NCBI GenBank assembly: GCA_024276195.1
Contig: JAJRXR010000008.1
Span: 50,935 to 114,934 of the forward strand
Source of the DNA: Planctomycetota bacterium
GTDB taxonomy: Bacteria; Planctomycetota; Phycisphaerae; Phycisphaerales; UBA1924
Length of the DNA stretch: 64,000 nucleotides
Direction of reading: 5' to 3'
This document shows, piece by piece, positions 42,461 through 50,926 of the stretch (within the stretch, counting starts at the first letter, position 1; each line of letters begins with the position of its first letter). A model generated the notes under the pieces. The model ran no database searches, was not told the origin of the DNA, and worked only from the letters and a program-made list of their open reading frames with translations. A program made the position numbers and the translations under genes.

Positions 42461-43864
42461 TTGGACCGAATTGACGCCTACCTTGAGATTGTCCCGCTGC
42501 CGGTCCTCATGGCAATTGCTGTGGTGGCCGCCTTCTCGATTCTGCTGATCCCCGGGCGAGTCCGCCTGCCCGCCGCGCTCATGTTCATGCCGGTGTGGCT
42601 TACCCTCGGGCGCCTTCCGGACCTCGGCCCCGTCCAGGCGCTCTCAAAGACAACCGGGTTTCTGCTCTTTGCGTTCGTCGCGTTCGCCGCGATCGTAGAT
42701 CCCAACCCGAAACGCCGCATCCCCGGCATCCTCTGGCTCTACCCCGCCGTCACCTTCTTCTCCCCGATGTGGGCCTTCGGTTCCGAAGAGGTGGCTCTCA
42801 ACTTCATCCTCAACCTTCAGTGGGGCATGCTCAGCCTCGCGGCGGTCCTTGTCGCCAGAACCTTCACCAGCCCCGAGTCGCTCCGCCGAGTGATTTTCAG
42901 CCTTGCCTTCGGATCCGCGATCGCGATGCTCATCCTGTTCGCGAGCATCATCAAATCGCCCGGCTCCATCTTCCGTGCCGGGCTGGGAAGGTTCGAGCCC
43001 TGGGGCGCCCTGTCGAACCACATCGGACCACTCTTTATCTTCGGCGTCCCTCTTCTTTCGTACTACGGCCTTCGCGGCCGCATCGTCATCCTCCGCCCGG
43101 TTGCGATCGGCTGTGCAAGCATTGGCGCCCTGATGGCCCTGCTTACGGCCAGCCGCTCGGCCGTCTTCCCGCTCGTCATTATGATGGGCGTCCTCGGCTG
43201 GGAGTTCCGGAAGAAACCGGTCACGATGATTGTCGGCGCCATCGCCATTGTTGGCGCCCTCGTGGTTGGCTCCAGCCTCGTGTCCGAGGCCAACCTCGGC
43301 AGGCTGGAAAACCTTGACTCTGGCAGGTATGCCATCTTCGCCGAGTACATCGAAGCCATCGCGCAAAGCCCACTTTTTGGGCGCCTGGTTGTTGAAAATG
43401 CGGAAGCGCCCGGGGGCACACACGCCCACAACGGCTACCTCGAAGTGCTGTACCAGTTCGGGTTTGTGATCGGCCTGCCCCTGTTCCTCCTCGCCGCGTG
43501 GAGCATGGTTGGGGTGCTTCGGGTCTGGCGCAAACGCCGTCTTATCCCTCTCGACCCGATCGAGATCACCCTTTTGTGCGCTTTGATGGGCGTGATCTAC
43601 CTCCATGGCGCCACCACGCTCGCGATCTATTACCCGACCTACTCATGGGCGTTCATCCAGGTGCTCCTCGCCTCGTTCTTCATCTCCGCCGCTTCGAGCC
43701 CCGAGACAGCCCTCGGCGCTCTCTCAACCGACGAGTACCACGATCCTGGCGATTACCACGCCTACGAGTACGAACAGCACGACGAAGACCAGGGCGCCCA
43801 CCACGAGCACGAGGGCGACCAACGCCCGGACCAGTTCTCGGACGCTCACCCACACCCGCACTGA
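42461..43864 (+). CDS. O-antigen ligase/polymerase-like membrane protein
   Basis: A 467-residue inner-membrane protein with about 11 hydrophobic segments. The Wzy/WaaL-type marks are LLTASRSAVFPLVIMMGVLG (conserved Ser-Arg in the loop), NLDSGRYAIFAEYIEAIAQS (DSGR...) and GTHAHNGYLEVLYQFGFVIG (HNxxLE). Such enzymes join or polymerise lipid-linked repeat units. Start is a TTG at 42461. The C-terminal about 45 residues are a soluble His/Asp/Glu tail (YEQHDEDQGAHHEHEGDQRP), odd for the family. With the next gene, it forms the polymer-assembly end of the cluster. Confidence 0.82.
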   Translation: MDRIDAYLEIVPLPVLMAIAVVAAFSILLIPGRVRLPAALMFMPVWLTLGRLPDLGPVQALSKTTGFLLFAFVAFAAIVDPNPKRRIPGILWLYPAVTFFSPMWAFGSEEVALNFILNLQWGMLSLAAVLVARTFTSPESLRRVIFSLAFGSAIAMLILFASIIKSPGSIFRAGLGRFEPWGALSNHIGPLFIFGVPLLSYYGLRGRIVILRPVAIGCASIGALMALLTASRSAVFPLVIMMGVLGWEFRKKPVTMIVGAIAIVGALVVGSSLVSEANLGRLENLDSGRYAIFAEYIEAIAQSPLFGRLVVENAEAPGGTHAHNGYLEVLYQFGFVIGLPLFLLAAWSMVGVLRVWRKRRLIPLDPIEITLLCALMGVIYLHGATTLAIYYPTYSWAFIQVLLASFFISAASSPETALGALSTDEYHDPGDYHAYEYEQHDEDQGAHHEHEGDQRPDQFSDAHPHPH

Positions 43865-43933
43865 CCAAAACTCTCGTCGCCCTGGCGCCACCCTCGCCCA
43901 ACTCGAACCCCTGAACGGCCGATAGAACGGGCG

Positions 43934-45406
43934 ATGGAATCCGCGCTCGCCGGCTATTTCTACGTCCTGGCTCTGGTCACGCTCGGGTGGGTGCTCCGCC
44001 AGTACCTGCGCGCGACGCACGACCTGCTCTCGATGCGCAACGTCGCGCTGCTGGGCTTTATCGTCTTCCAGCTCGTCTCCGCCGCCCGCGTGGTCCGCTC
44101 GCCCGTCTCGGGTGACTTCCGCCTCTACACCCCGATCGAGACCGCGACGACCTACGCCGCATGGTCCACGGTGTTTCTCATCGTGTTCATGGGCGCGTAC
44201 GCCTGGGGCTGGCCTTCAAGAAAGCTCGCCTCCCGCGCCCGGCGCATCCGAGCCGTCCCCGACGAGCGAACACTCTGGACCTTCATCGTCGTCTGCCTTG
44301 TCTGCGGCGCCATCTTCATGCGCCTGCCCATCCCCCTCGTCGGACTCGTCACCAGCAAGGTCGGCCTCGCGCTCGTCGCCATCAGCGCCGGGCTCGTCGG
44401 CTGGATCTGGGCGACGCGCCCGAGAGATCTCCGCACACTCATCGGCGCCGGCGTTGTGCTCGGCTCTGGCCTGCTGCTCGCCCTCGTGGGCGAGTTCGGG
44501 CGACGCCCGCTCATCGCGGTCTCGGTCTGTTTCATCTTCGGGGCGTACTACTCGCAGTGGCGCTACCTCCGCCCGCGGATGGTGCTCAAGCGGATCGCGC
44601 TCGTCGCGATCCCCGCGCTGGTCGTCGTCGGCATGTTCACCGCCGCCCGGGGCGGGCTGCGCGAAGCCATCCACACCGGCCCCGTCGCACAGCTCAAGGC
44701 CGTCGCCCGGGCCAACCCGATCGAGGGCATCGCCCTGCTCGCCGATGGACAGGGCGCCGCGTCCAAGTCCATGTGGATCATGGAACGCTTCCCCGAACGC
44801 TACGCCTACCGACCGCTCTCGACGCTTGTCTACAGCGCGTACTTCCCCGTGCCCCGCAACTGGTGGCGCGCCAAGCCCGATACGCTCTCCATGGACCTGC
44901 CCCACCTGGCCAAGATGGAGAAGGTCAACCGCGATTCGCTGACACTCGGCCCCGGCGCCATCGGACACGCCGCCGCCGACGGCGGGCTCCCCGTCCTCTT
45001 CCTCTACGCCATCATCGCCGGCTTCGCAATCCGCTACATCGACGAGCTGATCCTGCTCAGCGCCGACCAGCCGCTGATGCTCCTCCCGCTCGTCGCCGCG
45101 ACCGGGCAGATCCTGGGCCTGGCCCGCGGTGAGGCCGGCGTCTTCGCCTCCATCTACGCCATCAGCGCCATCGGCGCCTACGCCTTCATGCTCATCAGCG
45201 CCCGCGCGCTCGGCGCCATGCGCCTGATCACGGTCGAGAGCGCGTGCCGCCCCGTCACGCTCGACGATGACGCTCACGAACTCGACTTCGAACCCTACGG
45301 CTGGCCCGAACGCGACCCCGACCCCCCCGCGCCCCTCCCGCTCGAAGTCCAGCGCATCCTCCGCGGCGAGAACGACACAGAGATCGCGCGCAGGCGCGCC
45401 GCCTGA
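43934..45406 (+). CDS. Polytopic membrane protein, putative polysaccharide polymerase
   Basis: A 490-residue membrane protein with about 11-12 hydrophobic segments and the last gene of the exopolysaccharide cluster. Features: a central loop with GLREAIHTGPVAQLKAVARA, a large extracytoplasmic segment FPERYAYRPLSTLVYSAYFP, then VPRNWWRAKPDTLSMDLPHL, and a Pro/Asp-rich soluble tail. The size and the position of the large loop are like Wzy-type polymerases, but no sequence motif proves it. It follows the O-antigen-ligase-like gene by 69 bases and starts at ATG 43934. Confidence 0.65.
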   Translation: MESALAGYFYVLALVTLGWVLRQYLRATHDLLSMRNVALLGFIVFQLVSAARVVRSPVSGDFRLYTPIETATTYAAWSTVFLIVFMGAYAWGWPSRKLASRARRIRAVPDERTLWTFIVVCLVCGAIFMRLPIPLVGLVTSKVGLALVAISAGLVGWIWATRPRDLRTLIGAGVVLGSGLLLALVGEFGRRPLIAVSVCFIFGAYYSQWRYLRPRMVLKRIALVAIPALVVVGMFTAARGGLREAIHTGPVAQLKAVARANPIEGIALLADGQGAASKSMWIMERFPERYAYRPLSTLVYSAYFPVPRNWWRAKPDTLSMDLPHLAKMEKVNRDSLTLGPGAIGHAAADGGLPVLFLYAIIAGFAIRYIDELILLSADQPLMLLPLVAATGQILGLARGEAGVFASIYAISAIGAYAFMLISARALGAMRLITVESACRPVTLDDDAHELDFEPYGWPERDPDPPAPLPLEVQRILRGENDTEIARRRAA

Positions 45407-45785
45407 TCGCTCTGAGTCACCCGGTTTGCTCTGTGCTTGTGCGCCGCCCGCGCCTGCTCGAACCCGAACATCCGAGGGGCGTCAGGCCTCTGGCGGGGGC
45501 GAACGCGACACAAAAAAGCAGGGCGCCATGGTCAGACGGCACCCCGCTGGAGGAGAGAGAGATCAACGTTACTCTACGCCAACATCGGTTCTGATGAGGG
45601 CTATCGGGCCACAATCCACCACTTGAAATTGCCTAAACCAACATTGTTCGGCAAAAAACCGCCTATGCGGTATGCTTTTGTTCGGGAAAACGACACCACA
45701 GAGCGCAGGTCGCTTTCCCACTTTCATGCAAAATGTCACGGCACGCCGTGTGTCAGCGCGAGGCCAACCCGGGATGGGCGAAGGC
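45407..45785. other. Intergenic gap without a gene
   Basis: 379 bases between the last exopolysaccharide gene and a convergent secreted-protein gene. The right half (45560-45740) is poorer in GC. It contains one small terminator-like hairpin (45653-45671) and short reading frames without coding character. No RNA gene, repeat or mobile element recognised. Confidence 0.6.
45653..45671 (-). terminator. Rho-independent terminator for the minus-strand gene
   Basis: Read leftwards: stem ACCGC-ATAG-GCGGT (45671 to 45658) followed by TTTTTT (45658-45653, overlapping the last stem base). It lies about 115 bases beyond the stop of the gene ending at 45786. Confidence 0.6.
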
Positions 45786-46835
45786 TCAATCGTCCTTCTT
45801 AGGAGCGTTCGCCTTGCCGTCCTTCGGGCGGACGGGCGCGTCCGATCCCGACGAGCTGCGCTTCTGGCGCCGGCGCTCGATCGCCTCACGCCGCTGCTCG
45901 GGCGTCATCGCTTCGAGGCGCTGGCGAGCGCGCGTGGGCGCCCGATCGGCGCCGTCGCCCTCATCGGTCCCGCCAGCGCCCCGGCGCTGCGCGATCTTCC
46001 GCTGCCCACGCTTACGCATGGTGTCCTCGCGGATCTGCTCGAAGCGCGACTGAAGGCGCCCGCGCTGCGTCTCGTTGAGCACGCCCCAAATCTTGGAGAT
46101 CACAACACTCTCCTGAGGCCCCTTCGCCCGCAGCGCCTTCATCTTCTCTCTCGCCTCCGGGCTCATCGCGCCTTGGCCAGCGCGGCGCGACGCGCCCCGC
46201 CGCCGGGCCTGCCCGGTCTTCTTGTCGCTCTGGCCAGCATCTGAACCGGCGTTCCGATCGGTGCTCCGCCCGGTGTTCTGATCCCCGCGCCGATCCGTTG
46301 TTTGGTCTGTATTTTGCCTGTTATTCGCCCCTTGCCGATCTCCCCGCCGAGCCCCGAGGCGCGTCGAGTCTCGTGTCGCGGGGCTGATCGCATCGCTCGG
46401 GCGGTCGCCGCCGCGGATGGCCGCGATCTCGTCGCGGTGTTGCTGGTAGAACGCGCGCATCGCGCTGCGGTGCTCGCCGATGATCTTCTTGATCGCCGCC
46501 TCTTGTTCGGCGCTCAGGCGAACGTCGTCGCCCGCCTTCTCGCCCGAGAGCTTGCGCAGCTCTTTCTCGTACACGCCCAGCGGGATGGGGCGCTCGCTCT
46601 CGCGGCTGCGCTCCATGCCCATGCTGAATCGCGAGTCCGTCCCCGGGGCTCGCTCGTCGCTGACCTTTGGCCCCTGCAGCACCGGCGCGTCCGCCGCCGA
46701 ACCCGGCTTGACGTCGTCCTGCGCCAGCGCGGGCGCTCCAATGAGAAGCCCGCAGGCCGCGACCAGGAAAGCCGCTCGGGTCTTTGCTCTGGCCATCGCG
46801 CGGTTCGTCGTGCAGTTCATTGAGTTTCGTCGCAT
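45786..46835 (-). CDS. Secreted basic helical protein of unknown function
   Basis: A 349-residue protein. Start MRRNSMNCTTNRAMARAKTR at 46835 with AAGGAG upstream; signal peptide core FLVAACGLLIGAPALA. Middle: YEKELRKLSGEK and EQEAAIKKIIGEHRSAMRAF, then a Gly/Asn/Thr/Arg-rich disordered zone (NRQNTDQTTDRRGDQN), then helices with LNETQRGRLQSRFEQI and AMTPEQRREAIERRRQK, reminiscent of the LTxxQ motif of Spy/CpxP periplasmic proteins. The protein is strongly basic and ends KANAPKKDD. It may be a periplasmic chaperone-like or matrix protein; unsure. Divergent from mrp. Confidence 0.7.
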   Translation of the reverse strand: MRRNSMNCTTNRAMARAKTRAAFLVAACGLLIGAPALAQDDVKPGSAADAPVLQGPKVSDERAPGTDSRFSMGMERSRESERPIPLGVYEKELRKLSGEKAGDDVRLSAEQEAAIKKIIGEHRSAMRAFYQQHRDEIAAIRGGDRPSDAISPATRDSTRLGARRGDRQGANNRQNTDQTTDRRGDQNTGRSTDRNAGSDAGQSDKKTGQARRRGASRRAGQGAMSPEAREKMKALRAKGPQESVVISKIWGVLNETQRGRLQSRFEQIREDTMRKRGQRKIAQRRGAGGTDEGDGADRAPTRARQRLEAMTPEQRREAIERRRQKRSSSGSDAPVRPKDGKANAPKKDD

Positions 46836-46994
46836 GGCGCCGTCTCCTTGTGGGATCCCGGGGTTCACAGAGCCCAACGCCCGTCCCCCGCCCCCATTGC
46901 CGCCCAACCGGGCCAGCCGCCCGCCCGGGCCTAGCATCCAATATCGCCCGATTCTCGCCCAGGACATGGGCGAAACCGCCCTCGGAGGCCCCTT

Positions 46995-48140
46995 ATGCCC
47001 CTCTCCAAGCAGTTCATTCAGGACACCCTGCACCAGGTCGAGCTGCCCAGCGGGGGCGACCTCGTCTCCTCCGGCGCCCTGGCCTGGGTCGCCGCCAGCG
47101 ACACCGCCGCCAACCTCCGCATCCACCTTCCGGGCGAGCCCGACGAGCGCGCGATGAAAAACCTCGCGGCCCTGATCGACACCACCATCCGCGCCGAAGC
47201 TGGCGCACAGAACATCCCCATCGACCACCTCGGTGTTCAGTTCGTCTCCCACGCCGGCGACATCCTCGCTTCCTTCGGCGACGCCCATGCCCCCGCCCCC
47301 CCCGCCAACGCCGACCAGGGCTCGGGCATCCCGGGTGTCAAGCGCATCATCGCCGTCGGCGCTGGCAAGGGCGGCGTCGGCAAGTCCACCGTCGCCGTCA
47401 ACCTCGCCGCCGCCCTCGCGCGCGCAGGCCAGAGCGTCGGCCTGCTCGACGCAGACATCTACGGCCCCTCCCTGCCCACCCTCCTCGGGCTCGATTCGCT
47501 CGAACAAACCATCCTCGACGGACAGCTCCAGCCCTTCCTGGTCCACGGCTTCAAAGCCGTCACCCTCGGCAAAATGGTCGACCCCGACAAGCCGCTCATC
47601 TGGCGCGGCCCCATGGCCCACGGCGCCTTCAAGCAGCTCTACGAACGCACACGCTGGGGCGAGCTCGACACCCTCATCATCGACCTCCCCCCGGGCACGG
47701 GCGACGTCCCGCTGACCATGTCCCAGTCGCTCCGCCTCACCGGCGCCGTGATCGTCTGCACACCCCAGAAGGTCGCCCAGGACGACGCCGTCCGCGCCGT
47801 CAAGATGTTCGAGCAGCTCGGCGTCGAGGTCCTGGGCGTTGTCGAGAATATGTCCTGCTTTGTCGGTGACGACGGCAAAACCTACGACATCTTCGGGCGT
47901 GGCGGCGCCGAGCAGATGGCCCAGCGACTCGCCCTCCCCTTCCTCGGCGCGATCCCCATCAACACCACCCTCCGCGCCAACTCCGACGCGGGCGATCCGA
48001 CCCGCAACTTCGACCCCGCAACCGCCGGCGGCGACGCCCTCCCCGCAGCGCTGAACACAGTCGCCCGCAACACCGAGAGCCAGATCGCCCTCGCCTCGCT
48101 GCGCCACTCGGGCGCGACACCGACGCTGTCGATCAACTGA
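46995..48140 (+). CDS. mrp: Mrp/NBP35-family iron-sulfur cluster carrier ATPase
   Basis: A 381-residue P-loop ATPase. N-terminal MIP18/FeS-assembly-like domain (1-95), then deviant Walker A GAGKGGVGKSTVAVNLAAAL, DADIYGPSLPTLLGL, LIIDLPPGTGDVPLTMSQ and VGVVENMS-type switch. Mrp proteins bind and transfer [4Fe-4S] clusters. The usual CxxC of the C-terminal part is missing: after NMSC comes FVGDDGKTYDIFG, so only one cysteine lies there. This form occurs in other Mrp proteins but makes cluster bridging less certain. ATG at 46995; the next gene converges with a two-base gap. Confidence 0.9.
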   Translation: MPLSKQFIQDTLHQVELPSGGDLVSSGALAWVAASDTAANLRIHLPGEPDERAMKNLAALIDTTIRAEAGAQNIPIDHLGVQFVSHAGDILASFGDAHAPAPPANADQGSGIPGVKRIIAVGAGKGGVGKSTVAVNLAAALARAGQSVGLLDADIYGPSLPTLLGLDSLEQTILDGQLQPFLVHGFKAVTLGKMVDPDKPLIWRGPMAHGAFKQLYERTRWGELDTLIIDLPPGTGDVPLTMSQSLRLTGAVIVCTPQKVAQDDAVRAVKMFEQLGVEVLGVVENMSCFVGDDGKTYDIFGRGGAEQMAQRLALPFLGAIPINTTLRANSDAGDPTRNFDPATAGGDALPAALNTVARNTESQIALASLRHSGATPTLSIN

Positions 48141-48142
48141 AA

Positions 48143-49003
48143 TCAGAAGCGAAGCGTGATGCCCGCGAACACCCGCACGTCCTCGGCGCTCGGGTTGTCC
48201 AGACCGATTACCACGCCGAAGTCCAGCTGTGTGTCCTCGTTGACGCCATAGGTCAGCCCGGCGCTGAGCGATGGCATGTACTCGCCCATGTCGAGGTTCG
48301 CCTCGCCGATGTACTCGATGTACCCAGCCAGATCGCCCGCGATGTCATGCCCCAGCACCGCCGTGTGCGCGAGCACGGTGTCGTACCCGCTCCCGTCGTT
48401 CACGAGGGCAATCTCCGCTTGGAACCCAAGATCCCAGCCATGCTCAAGCGAGAACGCGACGGGGACGACCAGCCCGCTCTCGATTCGCGAACTCGAGACA
48501 TCGCTGTCCCCGGTGGGGAACACGATGTACGGCAGCAACGCGCCTGCAGACGAGCCGCCATCGATGCCCCACAGGTTGATCTTGGTGCGAACACCAAACG
48601 ATCCCACACCATCGGCGTCCGGGGTTCCGCCACCTTCTTGGCGTTCGTACGGATTGAACAACAGCTGCAAATCCACCCGCTCGGTCAGCCCCAGCTTCAC
48701 GTTCACCGGCGCAAAGGAGAGCGACCGGCGCGTCTCCCCGTCCTCGCTCTGAATGCCCAACTCGATAAAGCTCAGCTCGATCTGCACAGCCCCGGCGTCC
48801 ACCGGGTACGGGCTCTCGGTCGCGTCGGGACGATCGGCGCTCAGTGGTCGGCGAAGCTCACGCGGCGTCGGGTTCAGCAGCGAGTACCGCCCCGTCGCTG
48901 CCAGAGCCCCGTCGCCGCCGGGCTCGTCAGCCCGGGGCGCCCCGGGCTGGCCAGCCATCGCCGTTGTGAGCAGCATCGTGTGGATCAGGGTCGGAAAGCC
49001 CAT
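48143..49003 (-). CDS. Outer-membrane beta-barrel protein, MetA/phenol-degradation-type transporter-like
   Basis: A 286-residue protein with a short signal-like N-terminus and an all-beta pattern of amphipathic strands ending in a Phe-terminated strand (VRVFAGITLRF), the usual outer-membrane insertion signal. Segments FAPVNVKLGLTERVDLQLLF, PYIVFPTGDSD, GWDLGFQAEIALVNDGSGYD and SAGLTYGVNEDTQLDFG fit the 'transporter/Phenol_MetA_deg' barrel family. Start ATG 49003. The substrate is unknown. It converges on mrp; 140 bases upstream lies the gmk-fragment duplication. Confidence 0.8.
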   Translation of the reverse strand: MGFPTLIHTMLLTTAMAGQPGAPRADEPGGDGALAATGRYSLLNPTPRELRRPLSADRPDATESPYPVDAGAVQIELSFIELGIQSEDGETRRSLSFAPVNVKLGLTERVDLQLLFNPYERQEGGGTPDADGVGSFGVRTKINLWGIDGGSSAGALLPYIVFPTGDSDVSSSRIESGLVVPVAFSLEHGWDLGFQAEIALVNDGSGYDTVLAHTAVLGHDIAGDLAGYIEYIGEANLDMGEYMPSLSAGLTYGVNEDTQLDFGVVIGLDNPSAEDVRVFAGITLRF

Positions 49004-49144
49004 CAGTTCGCCCCCTTTGGATATGTAGCACTGGCTACGGACCGCACAAAAGTAGCCCCAGCTACAAACAAAGGCAAGGCGTCAAACGCCCATCCAGCAG
49101 GTTTTCTTCTGATTCAGGCTCGACCTGATCGTGAGCGACGCCGC

Positions 49145-49240
49145 TTACCGGCGGGCGAGACGAACCGTGCGGACAGCGTCGATCGCCTCGCCGATCGCCC
49201 GCTCCAGGCCGTCGTTGACGACAAACGCGTCGTACGCCCC
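49145..49240 (-). pseudogene. Duplicated 3' end of gmk (fragment)
   Basis: Read leftwards, the frame GAYDAFVVNDGLERAIGE and onwards (31 residues then TAA at 49145-49147) matches the last 31 residues of Gmk (GAYDAFVVNDDLDRAISE...) at 22 of 31 positions. The best-preserved part is 49203-49241, identical to 50988-51026 at 37 of 39 bases. The match stops abruptly two bases before the stop codon of the VCBS gene at 49243. No start codon or upstream gmk sequence is present, so this is a remnant or recombination footprint, not a gene. Confidence 0.85.
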
Positions 49241-49242
49241 GA

Positions 49243-50820
49243 CTACCCCCCCCGCACAACGTCGAGCACCTGATCGGGCGCAACGTCCTCGACGATCGTC
49301 ACGCCGCCGTCGGGCCACTCGACGATCACGCGGTCGATCAGCGTCTCGCGGCCAAGCCCGAAGTGCGCTTCGGCCGGCTCCTGCCCCATCATGCTCGTGC
49401 CGCAGGTGATCGGGCGTGAGAGCGTGCGCGCCCCGATCACGACGCGCACGACCGCCCCGATCCCGCGCGTGTTTGCACCCGATGACCTCGGGCGCACCAC
49501 CAGCCAGTGCCGCCCGCGCGCCTCCAGCGCCTCATTCTCGAACAGGAAGATGCGCCCGATGTTCGTGGTCACCGCCACGTCGAGGTCGCCGTCGCGGTCC
49601 ATATCGAACGTGATCGCGCAGCTGCCGTACTCGAGCCGGTCGAAGCCGACCGCCCGCTCGACACTCCGGAACGAGGGCGTCCCCACGCGCGTCAGATCGT
49701 TGAGAAACAGGCGCCACGGCATCGTGTTGATCGGCTCCGTCCCGTTGACGGCGAGCAGGTCCAGGTCCGAGTCGTTGTCGGCGTCGAAGAACGACGCCCC
49801 CCACCCGCCCCCGCCGTTGTCCACGCCGAGGGCGACCGCCGACTCGACGAACGCAAGCCCACCCTTGGTGCTCTGGTTGACGAACAGCACGTTGTGCTCG
49901 TCCACGCCCTGCACTGTGCCGAAGATATTGGTCACGTAGATCTCGAAGTCGCCGTCCTCGTCGATATCGCCGAGCGCGGCGCCCATCTCGTTGAACGACG
50001 TGTCCACGCCTGCGCTCGCCGCTACGTCAACCATCATGCCCACCGGGGCGCCCAACAGCAGGCGATTCGGCAGGAAGTCGTGCGCCATGAACAGGTCGCA
50101 GGCGCCGTCCCCGTTCAGATCGTGCGCCAGCGGCTGCCAGTAGAACCCATACCCGGCCCCGAGCATCGCCGAATCGTCCACAAACACCCCGCCACCCTGG
50201 TTGCGCAGCAGCCTCGGCTCGCCCTCCCAACGCGCGGCGCACACGTCGAGGTCGCCGTCCGCGTCGAAGTCCCCCGCGCACAGCCCGCCCTGGTGGACGG
50301 AGGAGTCTCCCGAAGGCGTGCCGAACAGTCCCGAGGCGAGCGTGACGTCGTCGAACGTGCCGCCCGCGTTCTGGAGGTACAGACGCAGCACCGTGTCGAG
50401 CGTCCCATCGCCCAGGAAGTCGTCCTGGGTGACGATCAGATCGAGGCGCCCGTCGGCGTCAACATCGACGAACAGCCCCCCTCGCGCCGGCGACATCGAC
50501 GCAAGACCCAGTTGCAGCGCCGACTCCTGGAAGAAGCCGTTGCCGTCGTTGAGGTACATCCGGTTCGGGGTTCCCCCGCCGGTCGGAACAAACAGATCGA
50601 TGTCACCGTCGTTGTCGATGTCCGCGCTCGCGAGTCCGAACACGATCCCCACCGGGACCGAGTAGGACGTCAGCCCGCGTTCGCCATCGACCCGCACAAA
50701 CCGGAAGCCGGGGTGATCCTGCCCAGGTCCAGCTCCCGGAGCCTGGACCTGCGCCGTCGCCGCGCTCGCCAGAGCGAGCCCCACCGCTACTACAAGACAT
50801 CGCTCTCCGAGCCCGACCAT
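49243..50820 (-). CDS. Secreted FG-GAP/VCBS protein with ASPIC/UnbV domain
   Basis: A 525-residue secreted beta-propeller protein. Signal peptide MVGLGERCLVVAVGLALASA; calcium-type motifs DIDNDGDIDLF, DVDADGRLDLI, DFDADGDLDVC, DLNGDGACDLF, DIDEDGDFEIY, DADNDSDLDLL and DMDRDGDLDVA; ASPIC/UnbV end with HFGLGRETLIDRVIVEWPDG. Unlike the copies at 22577 and 24510, it has no dockerin, ending DQVLDVVRGG just before the duplicated gmk end. It lies directly downstream of gmk on the same strand, between the two copies of the gmk 3' end. ATG 50820 has AGGGGG upstream. Confidence 0.88.
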   Translation of the reverse strand: MVGLGERCLVVAVGLALASAATAQVQAPGAGPGQDHPGFRFVRVDGERGLTSYSVPVGIVFGLASADIDNDGDIDLFVPTGGGTPNRMYLNDGNGFFQESALQLGLASMSPARGGLFVDVDADGRLDLIVTQDDFLGDGTLDTVLRLYLQNAGGTFDDVTLASGLFGTPSGDSSVHQGGLCAGDFDADGDLDVCAARWEGEPRLLRNQGGGVFVDDSAMLGAGYGFYWQPLAHDLNGDGACDLFMAHDFLPNRLLLGAPVGMMVDVAASAGVDTSFNEMGAALGDIDEDGDFEIYVTNIFGTVQGVDEHNVLFVNQSTKGGLAFVESAVALGVDNGGGGWGASFFDADNDSDLDLLAVNGTEPINTMPWRLFLNDLTRVGTPSFRSVERAVGFDRLEYGSCAITFDMDRDGDLDVAVTTNIGRIFLFENEALEARGRHWLVVRPRSSGANTRGIGAVVRVVIGARTLSRPITCGTSMMGQEPAEAHFGLGRETLIDRVIVEWPDGGVTIVEDVAPDQVLDVVRGG

Positions 50821-50926
50821 GGCGCCCCCTTGACCGATCCCCAGTATCGCCGATGACCCCCCGCGCAGGAAGCGCGATTCCCCGCAATAAGCGTAAAGAT
50901 TCGGCGAACAAGGCCCGCCACCGGGC

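Noticed and set aside
45437-45802. 121-codon plus-strand ORF in the 45.4-45.8 kb gap
   Set aside because: It crosses a terminator-like hairpin and the 3' end of the opposite gene, has no recognisable motif and its base composition is unlike real genes here.
46836-48107. Long minus-strand open frame continuous with the gene at 45786, opposite mrp
   Set aside because: The frame continues about 1.27 kb upstream only because high GC removes stop codons; mrp on the other strand has complete family motifs, and a good AAGGAG plus signal peptide fixes the minus-strand start at 46835.
49131-49409. Small plus-strand ORF over the gmk-fragment region
   Set aside because: It is antisense to the gmk fragment and VCBS gene end; the minus-strand reading explains the similarity to Gmk better.
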